A stretch of 64,000 bases of DNA from Betaproteobacteria bacterium Ga0077527 (lineage in GTDB: Bacteria > Pseudomonadota > Gammaproteobacteria > Burkholderiales > SG8-41): the NCBI GenBank assembly GCA_001464815.1, contig LNDW01000017.1:122126-186125 (forward strand), given 5' to 3'. Every line of letters begins with the position of its first letter. Position 1 is the stretch's first letter. The position numbers were made by a program, and so were the translations under genes. Below are positions 17,660-26,327 of this stretch, piece after piece. Under the pieces are notes generated by a model. It saw nothing but the letters and a program-made list of their open reading frames with translations, was not told the origin of the DNA and made no database searches.

Positions 17660-18378
17660 ACGCAGGGCTTAACGGATTTGGCCAACCCGTCGGCTTTGCA
17701 CTGCCGGGCTGGAAGGCACCGCCGGCACCGCCGCGCAGCGTGCTCGAAGGCCGTTACTGCCGGCTCGAACCGCTGGGCACCAGCCATGCCGAACAGTTGC
17801 ACGCGGCCAACAGTCTGGAGGCCGACGGCCGCGGCTGGACCTATATGACCAACGGTCCCTATGCGACGCTGGCCGATTACCGCGGCTGGGTTGAAACCAT
17901 GCAGACCCGCAACGATCCGCAGTTCTACGCCATCATCGACCTCGAATCGGGCAAGGCCGGTGGCGTGGCCTCGTACATGCGCATCGATCCGGCCAACGGC
18001 TGCATCGAGGTCGGCGGCATCAAGCTGACACCACTGGTGTCGCGCAAACCGGCAATGACCGAAGCGATGCACCTGATGATGAAAAACGCATTCGCCCTCG
18101 GTTACCGGCGCTATGAATGGAAATGCGACGCGCTGAATGCGCCGTCGCGCAGGGCGGCGCAGCGTTTGGGCTTCAGCTACGAAGGCATCTTCGAACAGGC
18201 CATGGTCACCAAGGGCCGCAACCGCGACACCGCCTGGTTTTCGATCACCGACCGCGAATGGCCGGCGATCCGCGCGGCGCAGGAACAATGGCTCTCGGCA
18301 GAGAACTTCGATACCCAGGGCCGGCAGAAGAGCAGTCTTTCAGCACTGACTGCGCCGCTGCTCCGGAAATATACCTAA
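17656..18378 (+). CDS. GNAT-family N-acetyltransferase (RimJ/RimL type)
   Basis: A 240-residue acetyltransferase initiating at GTG 17656, overlapping the preceding stop codon (GTGA). It has the RimJ/RimL layout: YCRLEPLGTSHAEQLHAA near residue 35, IEVGGIKLTPLVSRKPAMTEA as the acetyl-CoA-binding region, and the closing NAPSRRAAQRLGFSYEGIF motif. It transfers acetyl from acetyl-CoA to an amine. Translational coupling to the aconitase-like subunit suggests co-expression, though a functional link is not obvious. Confidence 0.88.
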   Translation: MNAGLNGFGQPVGFALPGWKAPPAPPRSVLEGRYCRLEPLGTSHAEQLHAANSLEADGRGWTYMTNGPYATLADYRGWVETMQTRNDPQFYAIIDLESGKAGGVASYMRIDPANGCIEVGGIKLTPLVSRKPAMTEAMHLMMKNAFALGYRRYEWKCDALNAPSRRAAQRLGFSYEGIFEQAMVTKGRNRDTAWFSITDREWPAIRAAQEQWLSAENFDTQGRQKSSLSALTAPLLRKYT

Positions 18379-18393
18379 GATATTGATTTTATT
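18377..18393 (-). repeat. Dispersed AT-rich 17-mer, copy 3
   Basis: Minus orientation (AATAAAATCAATATCTT), overlapping the last bases of the GNAT stop codon, between convergent genes. Confidence 0.6.
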
Positions 18394-18404
18394 AATATTT
18401 TAGT

Positions 18405-19460
18405 TCAACCGCGATGGCGCTGGCGGCCACGCGCCAGTGCTGCGGCAATAATCCGGCGCAACGCAGCGCCGTGCTCAACACCGGCAAAACACACGTTGTT
18501 GCCCATCGCATGCGGATGCAGATCGGGATTGGCATTGGCTTCGATGAATACCAGCCGGCCATCGGGCGTCAGCCGGTAATCGATGCGGCCGTAGTCACGC
18601 TGCTCCAGCGCATGAAAAATCGCCCTGCTCGCACTCTCGACATCGCGGCGCAAATTGGAGGAGAGCTTCGCCACCCGCCAGCGTATGCGCCAGCGGCTGC
18701 GGTAAGCACCGTCGTTCTTCAGCTTGAACGAGGCAAAGGTCGGCGCACCCGCGCCACGCCGGCCGATCACCAGTTCCACTGCCGGCATCACCCCGGGGTC
18801 GCTTCCGCCAACATCAGCGAGCAGTGCCACATAAAGATCGCGGCCTTCGATGAATTCCTCGCAGATCAGCGGCGCGTTGATGCGCCGGCGCAGCACGCGC
18901 ACCCGTTCGCGCAGCTCGCGTTCGTTTTTCACCAGTGAATTGCCGCGGACTTCGTCGGAGCCATCACCAAACTGCGGCTTCACAATCAAGGGATACGGCA
19001 CACGCGGATTGCGAACCGGACCTTTTGACGGAATCACGAAATAGCGGGGTACCGCAACACCGAGATCGGCAACGATGTGCTTGGACAGCGCCTTGTCGCG
19101 CGCGAGCCTGAGGCCGCCTGGACCGCTGCCGGTGTACGGAATCTTCAGCAGGTCGAGCATTCCGGCAATGGCCGCGTCCTGGCTGCGGTCGCCATCGACA
19201 CATTCGGTGAGGTTGAACACCACCCGCGGATTCAGTGCGCGCAGTCCGCTGATGGTGACATCAACTCCGGCCTCGAAAGGCAGCATCACCGCCCTGAGGC
19301 CCTGAGACTGCAATTCCCGCAAAAGATAGGCTTCAACGCTGCTGCGTTCGGGAACAAACAGGCCGTTGCTTTTGCGCTCGCCGGCTTCGGCATCAACCAG
19401 CAGTGCAACATCGCAGCGCGCTCCGGCAGCGGCTCCACCCTTCTCCCTGTGTTTTGCCAT
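18405..19460 (-). CDS. D-Ala-D-Ala ligase-like ATP-grasp protein
   Basis: A 351-residue ATP-grasp ligase. Ddl-like landmarks are FNLTECVDGDRSQDA, YTGSGPGGLRLARDK, the ATP-binding YPLIVKPQFGDGSDE and the metal-binding FIEANANPDL (Ddl has E-x-N-x-x-P-G). It lacks the usual Ddl C-terminal serine region, so a different carboxylate-amine ligation is probable. ATG at 19460. It follows the M24-like gene by 26 bp at the far end of the long minus-strand cluster. The sequence does not show what it joins. Confidence 0.8.
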   Translation of the reverse strand: MAKHREKGGAAAGARCDVALLVDAEAGERKSNGLFVPERSSVEAYLLRELQSQGLRAVMLPFEAGVDVTISGLRALNPRVVFNLTECVDGDRSQDAAIAGMLDLLKIPYTGSGPGGLRLARDKALSKHIVADLGVAVPRYFVIPSKGPVRNPRVPYPLIVKPQFGDGSDEVRGNSLVKNERELRERVRVLRRRINAPLICEEFIEGRDLYVALLADVGGSDPGVMPAVELVIGRRGAGAPTFASFKLKNDGAYRSRWRIRWRVAKLSSNLRRDVESASRAIFHALEQRDYGRIDYRLTPDGRLVFIEANANPDLHPHAMGNNVCFAGVEHGAALRRIIAAALARGRQRHRG

Positions 19461-19486
19461 GCCCCGATTTTAGCAGCGCAGCCTGA

Positions 19487-20701
19487 TCAGATGACTTGCC
19501 CCGCCCGGAACAGACCCCGCGGCAGGCGATGCAGCGACTCGCAGCCGTCACGCGTGATGCGCAGCAGCTCGCCGACCTGCACACCGGAACGGATGGCTTC
19601 GTCGGCCTCGGTGGTCACCGGATTGGGCTGCACCACCACGGTCATGTTTTCCTCAAGCACCATGTTCGGCAGTGCCCCGGCCATGCGGCTTTTGCTGCCG
19701 ATGATCGGCTGAAAATAGCCGCCGCCGAAACCGTGCACCAGGTCATCACAGACGGTGTATCCGCTGCGCTCGATCAGCGCGGTGGCCTCAAGGATTGAGG
19801 CCATCGTCGTACCGGGGCGCAGCACCGCCGTCACCGCATCAAAGGTGGCCTCGGCCACTGCATGCAGCTCCCGGTAGCGCGGCGTGGGATCAGCGTCCAC
19901 CGTGAAGCTGCGCAGCACCTGGCCGGCATAATCCCACCAGAAGGCCGAAAGTTCGCAGGTAACGATGTCGCCGGCGTGCACCTTGCGCGTCGAGGCATAT
20001 TGCGGCGGCACATGGCGCTGCGGCGCAGCCATCGCGGTGACGCCGATGTAGTGGATCATCGTGGTGCCGCCAAGACCGATATACGCGGCCTCGACCAGCG
20101 CAGCCAGCTCCCGCTCGTCCATGCCGGGGCGGGTGCCAGCGACCAGCGCGCGCATGCCGGCATCCGACAGTGCGGCGCCGATACGCAACCAGTCAAGCTC
20201 CTCCGCCGATTTGCGCATGCGCAACTGCGTGTACTCGGCATCGAGCAGCACCGTTTCAAAAGCGGCCTCGAGCCTGCGGAACTTGGACACCACCAGCGGG
20301 CCGATCACGCCGACGCGCTTCGCGCCGCGGCGCTGCAGTTCCGCGATTGTCAGCTCGATGCCGCGATGCTCGCCCCAGCGCACCTCGACATCCTGCGCGA
20401 TGCGCCGCGCCAGCGGCACGTGGTTGTGCCACTCCATGTGCATGACCATGCGCCCGCCGGGACGGAAAATGACATAGGCCTCGGCACTGCCCGGCCAGCC
20501 GGTGACCCACTGCGGCGCGTTGCCGGCACGGTGGTCGGTCACCACCAGCAGGTGATCGCAGCCGTGTTTGTCCATCGCTGCCGCGAGCGCGGCATGACGC
20601 CGCGCATATTCGTCATCCGAGAAGCGCGGGTACTCCTGCGCAAGGATGGCCTGCTGCCGCGGTTCGAGGTGCAGCGGTGGCTGGTTTGCGGTATTGCCCA
20701 A
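19487..20701 (-). CDS. M24 (creatinase/aminopeptidase P fold) protein lacking metal ligands
   Basis: A 404-residue pita-bread-fold protein. TTG at 20701 is the likely start because GGAG lies eight bases upstream and no Met occurs for ~50 codons. The five metal ligands of M24 peptidases are replaced: the first Asp is Glu (VTCELSAFWWDYAGQ), the second Gln, the His-Glu region reads HGFGGGYFQP, and the two closing Glu are Gln and Gly. The remaining His in VHGFGG matches the creatinase catalytic His. A metal-independent, creatinase-like hydrolase is the best guess. It follows the Bug gene. Confidence 0.82.
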   Translation of the reverse strand: MGNTANQPPLHLEPRQQAILAQEYPRFSDDEYARRHAALAAAMDKHGCDHLLVVTDHRAGNAPQWVTGWPGSAEAYVIFRPGGRMVMHMEWHNHVPLARRIAQDVEVRWGEHRGIELTIAELQRRGAKRVGVIGPLVVSKFRRLEAAFETVLLDAEYTQLRMRKSAEELDWLRIGAALSDAGMRALVAGTRPGMDERELAALVEAAYIGLGGTTMIHYIGVTAMAAPQRHVPPQYASTRKVHAGDIVTCELSAFWWDYAGQVLRSFTVDADPTPRYRELHAVAEATFDAVTAVLRPGTTMASILEATALIERSGYTVCDDLVHGFGGGYFQPIIGSKSRMAGALPNMVLEENMTVVVQPNPVTTEADEAIRSGVQVGELLRITRDGCESLHRLPRGLFRAGQVI

Positions 20702-20713
20702 TTCGGAATCTCC

Positions 20714-20747
20714 AAAAAAACGGGCGGCGCCCGAATCGCGCCGCCCG
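20714..20747 (-). terminator. Rho-independent terminator abutting the next ribosome site
   Basis: Read on the minus strand: a perfect 10-bp stem (CGGGCGGCGC with GCGCCGCCCG, 7-base loop) followed by seven T. The GGAG of the downstream M24-like gene begins immediately after the T run. Confidence 0.88.
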
Positions 20748-20766
20748 CGATGCCTGCCTTGCGCGC

Positions 20767-21729
20767 TTACTGCGGCTTGATGCCTGCCGCCTTCATCACC
20801 GTCGCGTTGGAGACGATCTCCTCGCGCACGAACTTGGCGAACTGCGCCGGCGTCATGTCCATGGGTTCGTTGCCGAGGCTGGTCAGCCTGGCCTTCACCG
20901 CGGCGTCGTTGCCTGCCGCCTTGACCGACGTTGCCACCCGGCTGATCACCGGGGCCGGCACACCGGTCGGCGCCCAGATGCCGAACCACAGCGAGAAATC
21001 GAAGCCCGGTACGCCGGACTCGGCGATGGTCGGCACATTGGGCAGCACGCTGCTGCGCTTGATCGTGCTGACCGCAATGGCGCGGATCTTGCCGGCCTGG
21101 AGCTGGGACTGCATCGTCGACACCGGTGCGAAATAGAACTCGACGCGGCCGCCGACCACATCACCCAGCGCCTCGGCCGAGCCCTTGTACGGAACATGGG
21201 TCATGTCCACCTTGGCCATCAGCTTGAACTTCTCGAGGTTGAGGTGGGTGCCGGCGCCGACGCCGGCGGAGGCGAAATTGATCGCACCGGGCTTGGCCAT
21301 CGCCGCCTTCAGCACATCCTGCACCGTGTTGTGGGGCGAGCTGGGATGGGTGACCAGCACGTTGGGCTGTTGCGCCAGCGGTGCGATGTCGACGAAATCC
21401 TTCAGCGTGTCAAAGGGCAGCTTCGAATACAGCGTGGGATTGACGGTATGCCCCGACGAATGCATCAGCAGCGTGTAGCCATCCGGCGTGGCGCGCGCCG
21501 CGATCGCGGCGGCGATGGTGCCGCCGGCGCCGGGCCGGTTGTCGGCGATCACCTGATGGCCCCACATTTCCGTGAGCTTGTTGGTATAGAGCCGGCCGAC
21601 GATGTCGGTGGCGCTGCCCGGCGGGAAAGCCACGATGAAGCGCACCGGCTTGGTCGGAAAATCCGCGGCCTGCAGCGGGACGGCCAGCGCCAGCCCCGCG
21701 ATAACAAATAAATTATTGATTTTATTCAT
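20767..21729 (-). CDS. Bug/TctC-family periplasmic substrate-binding protein
   Basis: A 320-residue receptor with a short signal peptide (MNKINNLFVIAGLALAVPLQA). ATG at 21729 has AAGGAGGAG upstream. Family motifs: FPTKPVRFIVAFPPGSATD, QVIADNRPGAGGT, HVPYKGSAEALGDVVGG, GKIRAIAVSTIKRSS. Its first codons coincide with copy 4 of the dispersed AT-rich 17-mer, giving an AT-rich leader unlike the rest of the gene. It lies 27 bp after the hydroxyisobutyrate-dehydrogenase-like gene and ends at a strong terminator. Confidence 0.95.
   Translation of the reverse strand: MNKINNLFVIAGLALAVPLQAADFPTKPVRFIVAFPPGSATDIVGRLYTNKLTEMWGHQVIADNRPGAGGTIAAAIAARATPDGYTLLMHSSGHTVNPTLYSKLPFDTLKDFVDIAPLAQQPNVLVTHPSSPHNTVQDVLKAAMAKPGAINFASAGVGAGTHLNLEKFKLMAKVDMTHVPYKGSAEALGDVVGGRVEFYFAPVSTMQSQLQAGKIRAIAVSTIKRSSVLPNVPTIAESGVPGFDFSLWFGIWAPTGVPAPVISRVATSVKAAGNDAAVKARLTSLGNEPMDMTPAQFAKFVREEIVSNATVMKAAGIKPQ
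21710..21726 (-). repeat. Dispersed AT-rich 17-mer, copy 4
   Basis: Minus orientation (AATAAAATCAATAATTT), immediately after the ATG of the Bug gene, within its first six codons. Confidence 0.6.
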
Positions 21730-21756
21730 TATTTTTCTCCTCCTTGGGCTTCCGGA

Positions 21757-22680
21757 TCAGAGTCCGTCGCCAATGTCCACGTTCTCGGACTTCAGTTCAA
21801 TGCCCGAGGCCTTCGCCTGCAGCAGCAGCAGCTGCGAGAAGTCCTGATCATAACCGTGGCCGATGAGGGTCTGCACCATGTCACGGGTGACGCTGGTGGT
21901 TGGCATCGGCACACCATAGCTGCGGCCGGCGGCAAGGCCAAGGTCGATGTCCTTCCTCAGCAGTTCCGGGGTGAAGGTGACATGGAAATCGAGGTTCGAC
22001 AGCGCCGGCGTCTTGTAGGCGGTGAACATCGAACCCATCACGCTCTTGTTGAGGAAATCAAGGAAGGCGTGGCGCTTCATGCCGGTCTTCTCGGCGAGCA
22101 CGGTGATCTCGCACAGGTTCTGGATCACCACGCCGAGCATCACGTTGTGGCAGATCTTGGCGATGCGTGACAGCTCGCCGTCGCCGACATAGGACACGCC
22201 GCGGCCGATGGCCTCAAGATAAGGGTTTACCGCATCAAAAGCATCCTGCGGACCCGAGGCCACAACCGTCAGCTTGCCGGCCTTGATCACCTTGGCATTG
22301 CCCGACACCGGTGCCGCCAGCATCTTGATGCCCTTCTCTCCGAGTTTGGCGCGAATCTCGGCTGACTCCTCCAGCGAGATCGAGGTGCTGTCGACAATGA
22401 TTTTTGGTTTGCCGCCGGCGGACATCACACCATTGGGTCCGAACAGCACTTCCTTGACGTCCTTGCCGGTGGACACCATGGTGAACACGATATCGCAGCC
22501 GGCGAGGTCGGTCAGCTTGTCGGCAACCTTGGCGCCGGACTTCGCCAGCGGCTCGGCCTTGGCGCGGGTGCGGTTCCACACGGTGATGTCGCAGCCGGCC
22601 TTGGCCAGGCGCTCCGCCATCGCATAACCCATGCGCCCAATGCCGATCCAGCCCAGTTTGTGTTTTTTCATGTCAGCCAT
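21757..22680 (-). CDS. 3-hydroxyisobutyrate dehydrogenase-family oxidoreductase
   Basis: A 307-residue NAD(P)-dependent beta-hydroxyacid dehydrogenase. The Rossmann motif GIGRMG is at residues 13-18, the substrate loop APVSGNAKVIKAGKL at ~123-137, and the catalytic Lys175 with Asn179 in SRIAKICHN. Such enzymes oxidise 3-hydroxyisobutyrate, tartronate semialdehyde-type or related hydroxyacids. It sits between the E2 gene and a Bug receptor, so it probably acts in the same branched- or hydroxy-acid pathway. A palindromic repeat lies upstream. Confidence 0.92.
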   Translation of the reverse strand: MADMKKHKLGWIGIGRMGYAMAERLAKAGCDITVWNRTRAKAEPLAKSGAKVADKLTDLAGCDIVFTMVSTGKDVKEVLFGPNGVMSAGGKPKIIVDSTSISLEESAEIRAKLGEKGIKMLAAPVSGNAKVIKAGKLTVVASGPQDAFDAVNPYLEAIGRGVSYVGDGELSRIAKICHNVMLGVVIQNLCEITVLAEKTGMKRHAFLDFLNKSVMGSMFTAYKTPALSNLDFHVTFTPELLRKDIDLGLAAGRSYGVPMPTTSVTRDMVQTLIGHGYDQDFSQLLLLQAKASGIELKSENVDIGDGL

Positions 22681-22724
22681 GTCGTTTCCTTAAGGATCAA
22701 GTCAAGATCAGGTTCAAAAGCATT

Positions 22725-22835
22725 AGCCACAGAGGACACAGAGAGCACAGAGAACTGCAAAAGCAGGGGTGTTCAATCCTGCCTCATGGGGATTCTCTTC
22801 GGGCTTTCTCTGTGCCCTCTGTGCCCTCTGTGGCT
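22725..22835. repeat. Long palindromic intergenic element, copy B
   Basis: The left arm is AGCCACAGAGGACACAGAGA and the right arm ends TGTGCCCTCTGTGGCT. It lies between the E2 and dehydrogenase genes of one operon. Confidence 0.9.
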
Positions 22836-22850
22836 AAAGGTGTTTGTTTT

Positions 22851-24107
22851 TCAAGCCTCCAGCGCCTGCACCCAGTTGCGGGATTCGATCGCGTTTTTCA
22901 CCTCGGCGAGGAAGGCACCAGAGTACGAGCCGTCCACCGCGCGGTGATCGAAGCTCTGCGCCAGCACGCCGACCGGGCGGATGGCAATCGAGTCCCCGCC
23001 TTCGGACTCGACCACCACCGGCTTCTTGCGGATGCCGTCAGCGGACAGGATCGCCACCTGCGGCTGGTTGATGATCGGCGCGGTGATCACGCTGCCGAAG
23101 GCGCCGTTGTTGGTGATGGTGTAGGTGCCTTCGGTCATCTCGTCGGGACGCAGTTTCCCGGCCCGCGCCCGTGTCGCGAGGTCGTTGATCTCGCGGGCGA
23201 TCTGCGGCAGCGACTTCGCCGGCACGTCCTTGAGCACCGGCACCACCAGCCCGTCGAAATTGAGGTCCACCGCGATGCCGATGTTGATCCGGCGGTGCAG
23301 CGTGAGGCCGTCGCCGGCGAGGCTGGCGTTGAGCTTGGGAAACTTGCCCAGCGCGATCGACACCGCGCGCACGATGAACGGCAGGTAGGTCAGCGAATAA
23401 CCCTCGCGCGCCTTCCACGCCGCGCCATGCGCGGCACGTGCCTGGTCAACCTTCAGGAAATCAGCCTCCACCAGTTGCAGCACGTGCGGCGCGGTTTGCC
23501 AGGAACGTGCGGTGTTTTCGGCGACACGCTTGCGGATGGCGTTGAAAGCCACGGTCTGGCCGGCCTGCACGGTTGCCGGCGCCGGCATGGCGCGTGCCGC
23601 AGGCGCCGCGCCCGCGGGCCTTGTGCCGCGATTGGCGATGAACGCGGTGACATCTTCGCGGGTGATGCGGCCATCGCGGCCGGTGCCGGTGATGTCAGCG
23701 GCGTTGAGGCTGTGCTCGGCGATCAGGCGGCGCACCACCGGCGACAGCCGTTCCGCGGGGTCCACGCGCGAACGTCGCGGCGCCTCGACTGCAGTCACGG
23801 AGGCCGCAGCCGCAACCGCCATCGCGGGTTTCGCCGCAACTGCAGGCGCAGACTGTGCAGCCGTTTTTCCATCACCGGCCTCGCGGATCACCGCCAGCGT
23901 CGCGCCGACCTTGGCCACCACGCCTTCTGTAACCACGATCTCGGCAATTACGCCAGCCACCGGCGACGGAATCTCGGTGCTGACCTTGTCGGTCTCGACG
24001 TCGAACAGCGTCTCGTCGGCCTTCACGCTGTCGCCGACTTTCTTGTACCACTTGGTGACGGTGCCCTCGGCGACGGTCTCGCCGAGCTGCGGCATGATGA
24101 TGTTCAT
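22851..24107 (-). CDS. 2-oxoacid dehydrogenase E2, dihydrolipoyl acyltransferase
   Basis: A 418-residue E2 core. Order: lipoyl domain (residues 1-75, lipoyl Lys41 in ETDKVS), Ala-rich linker, peripheral-subunit-binding domain (~118-155, SPVVRRLIAEHSLNAADI), second linker and acyltransferase domain with His388 and Asp in FDHRAVDG. It accepts the acyl group from E1 on lipoate and passes it to CoA. One lipoyl domain and the adjacent E1-alpha/E1-beta genes match branched-chain or acetoin-type complexes. No E3 (lipoamide dehydrogenase) gene is in the cluster. Confidence 0.94.
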   Translation of the reverse strand: MNIIMPQLGETVAEGTVTKWYKKVGDSVKADETLFDVETDKVSTEIPSPVAGVIAEIVVTEGVVAKVGATLAVIREAGDGKTAAQSAPAVAAKPAMAVAAAASVTAVEAPRRSRVDPAERLSPVVRRLIAEHSLNAADITGTGRDGRITREDVTAFIANRGTRPAGAAPAARAMPAPATVQAGQTVAFNAIRKRVAENTARSWQTAPHVLQLVEADFLKVDQARAAHGAAWKAREGYSLTYLPFIVRAVSIALGKFPKLNASLAGDGLTLHRRINIGIAVDLNFDGLVVPVLKDVPAKSLPQIAREINDLATRARAGKLRPDEMTEGTYTITNNGAFGSVITAPIINQPQVAILSADGIRKKPVVVESEGGDSIAIRPVGVLAQSFDHRAVDGSYSGAFLAEVKNAIESRNWVQALEA

Positions 24108-24129
24108 GGTTGACCCTTAAAACCTTTTT

Positions 24130-24232
24130 AGCCACAGAGGGCACAGAGGACACAGAGAAAAACCAAATCGGTCACGGTTTCGCTCTTTGTGTTTTTTTGC
24201 AGTTCTCTGTGCTCTCTGTGCCCTCTGTGGCT
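24130..24232. repeat. Long palindromic intergenic element, copy C
   Basis: The left arm is AGCCACAGAGGGCACAGAGG and the right arm CTCTGTGCCCTCTGTGGCT. It lies between the E1-beta and E2 genes. Confidence 0.9.
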
Positions 24233-24258
24233 TGCTTTTGACTTTGACTTCCCGTGTC

Positions 24259-25236
24259 TCAATCAATCTTTTCCACGATCTCGCGCACGATGCGCTCGAC
24301 CGAGGGAATCGTCGCATCCTCCAGCCGGTCGGCAGAAGGCAGCGGGATGTGCGGCGTGGTGATGCGGATGATCGGGCCGTCGAGTTCCCAGAAACACTCG
24401 TCGGCAATGATCGAGGCGATTTCCGCGCCCCAGCCGCAGAGTCGCGGATTTTCCTCGACGGTGACCAGACGCCCGGTCGCCGCCACTTCGGCGAGGATGG
24501 TCACGGTATCCAGCGGCACCAGCGAGCGCACATCAACCACCGTGCAGGAAATGCCGTGTTCCTTTTCGAGGATTTCGGCAGCCGCCAGCGCGCGGTGCAC
24601 CATCAGCGCCAGTGCGACGATGGTGCAGTCCCTGCCCCGGCGCAGCACACGCGCCTTGCCCAGTTCATCGACCAGTTCACCTTCGGGCACCTCGCCCTTC
24701 ATCGGATAGAGCGACTTCTGCTCAAACACGATCACCGGATCCTCGTCGCGCACCGCGGCGGCGATCAGGCCCTTTACGTCAGCGGGGAAGGCCGGCGCGA
24801 CGACCTTGATGCCGGGAATCATCATCGCCCAGTTTTCCACCGACTGCGAATGCTGCGCACCAAACCGCGAACCCGCGCCGTTGGCAGTGCGGATCACCAG
24901 CGGCACCTGCACCTGGCCATTGGTCATGTAGCGCGATTTCGCAATTTCGTTGGCGACGATATCCCAGCACACCGCGAGAAAATCCGAAAACATGATCTCG
25001 GCAATCGGCCTGAGACCCGTCATCGCAGCGCCCATCGCAGCGCCGAGAATCGCCTGTTCAGAAATCGGCGTGTCGCGGACGCGTTTCGGGCCGAACTGGT
25101 CGAGGAGGCCCACCGTGGCCTTGAACACGCCACCGGCCGCGGCAATGTCCTCGCCGAGGAAGACCACGCGCTCGTCGCGCGCCATTTCCTGGGCGATGCC
25201 TGCGGCGACGGCGTCGCGATAGGTCAGTTCCGCCAT
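24259..25236 (-). CDS. 2-oxoacid dehydrogenase E1 component, beta subunit
   Basis: A 325-residue transketolase-like subunit: MAELTYRDAVAAGIAQEM, VVFLGEDIAAAGGVFK, DTPISEQAILGAAMGAA and the C-terminal LVTVEENPRLCGWGAEI. It pairs with E1-alpha to decarboxylate a 2-oxoacid using thiamine diphosphate. ATG at 25236 has GGAGGT five bases upstream and overlaps the end of the E1-alpha gene by 13 bp, indicating translational coupling. It resembles acetoin/branched-chain E1-beta; the substrate is not fixed by sequence. Confidence 0.94.
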   Translation of the reverse strand: MAELTYRDAVAAGIAQEMARDERVVFLGEDIAAAGGVFKATVGLLDQFGPKRVRDTPISEQAILGAAMGAAMTGLRPIAEIMFSDFLAVCWDIVANEIAKSRYMTNGQVQVPLVIRTANGAGSRFGAQHSQSVENWAMMIPGIKVVAPAFPADVKGLIAAAVRDEDPVIVFEQKSLYPMKGEVPEGELVDELGKARVLRRGRDCTIVALALMVHRALAAAEILEKEHGISCTVVDVRSLVPLDTVTILAEVAATGRLVTVEENPRLCGWGAEIASIIADECFWELDGPIIRITTPHIPLPSADRLEDATIPSVERIVREIVEKID

Positions 25237-26252
25237 GCTGCACCTCCATCGGCCCACACATGCTGCTCGATGCCATCGAGCGAAGGCAGCGCCGAGGCCT
25301 TGGCTGTCTCAGTGGCTTCATTGACCTGTTGATTCACTTCATCCTCGATGTCTTTCAGCGTCGCCTCGACAATGCCGAGACCGAGCAGCCGTTCGCGGTA
25401 GATCTTGATCGGATCGCGTTCCAGCCATTTTTCCAGCTCACCCTCCGGCCGGTACTTGCCCGGATCGGCACGCGAGTGGCCGGAGTGGCGATAGGTCATG
25501 GCCTCGATCAGCGCCGGCCCGCCGCCCTTGCGCGCACGTTCGATGTATCGGGTGGCGGTGCGGTACATCTCATCCGCATCATTGCCGTCAACAACAATCT
25601 TCTCGAGGTTGTAGGCCGCAGCACGATCCGCCGCCGGATGCTCAACCGCGGTCACCGCGCTGATCGGCGTGTATTCCATGTAGAGGTTGTTTTCACAGAC
25701 AAAAATCACCGGCAGCTTCCAGATCACCGCGAAGTTGAGTGCCTCGTGGAAGGCACCGATGTTGGTGGTGCCGTCGCCGAAAAAACACACCGACACCTGC
25801 TCGGTGCCGCGGTACTGTGCCGACCACGCCGCGCCCGCCGCCACCGGCAGATGCGCGCCGATGATGGCGTAGGAACCCATCGCGCCCTTGGACACGTCGG
25901 TGAGGTGCATTGAGCCGCCCTTGCCGCCGAGCAGGCCGCATTCACGGCCCATCAGCTCGCCGAGCACGCCGCTCATCGAGGCGCCGCGTGCCAGCGTATG
26001 GGCGTGGCCGCGGTAGGTGCAGAAGGTGTAATCGTCGGGACGCATCGCCACGCCGAAAGCGGCGGCAATCGCCTCCTGCCCCAGCGACAAATGGCTGGTG
26101 CCCTTGATCAGGTTCTGCAGGAACAGATCGTAGGCGCGTTTTTCGCACAGGCGCAGCTCAAGCTGCATGCGGAACAACTCGAGCCGGATGTCGCGACCGA
26201 TGTCATCGTCCGCGGCTGCTGCGGATTTTGGTCGTTTGCTTGCTGTAGTCAT
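25224..26252 (-). CDS. 2-oxoacid dehydrogenase E1 component, alpha subunit
   Basis: A 342-residue E1-alpha. The thiamine diphosphate motif begins at residue 159 (GDGTTNIGAFHEALNFAV) and ends at CENN; LLGGKGGSMHLTDVSKG and the phosphorylation-loop-like TYRHSGHSRADPGKYR are also typical. ATG at 26252 is chosen over an upstream frame extension without support. It is the first complex gene, 75 bp after the M24 gene, and is coupled to E1-beta. It is shorter than the E. coli-type homodimeric E1, consistent with acetoin- or branched-chain-type enzymes. Confidence 0.94.
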   Translation of the reverse strand: MTTASKRPKSAAAADDDIGRDIRLELFRMQLELRLCEKRAYDLFLQNLIKGTSHLSLGQEAIAAAFGVAMRPDDYTFCTYRGHAHTLARGASMSGVLGELMGRECGLLGGKGGSMHLTDVSKGAMGSYAIIGAHLPVAAGAAWSAQYRGTEQVSVCFFGDGTTNIGAFHEALNFAVIWKLPVIFVCENNLYMEYTPISAVTAVEHPAADRAAAYNLEKIVVDGNDADEMYRTATRYIERARKGGGPALIEAMTYRHSGHSRADPGKYRPEGELEKWLERDPIKIYRERLLGLGIVEATLKDIEDEVNQQVNEATETAKASALPSLDGIEQHVWADGGAAWRN

Positions 26253-26327
26253 ATTTGCTTTCAGGTCAGGCGATTTCAGGGTTATGAGGCTCGCACACTG
26301 CGTGCACTCCAAAATCCTCAATCCTCA

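Noticed and set aside
22812..24113. Long plus-strand frame opposite the E2 gene
   Set aside because: A shadow of the E2 coding frame, beginning inside a palindromic repeat.
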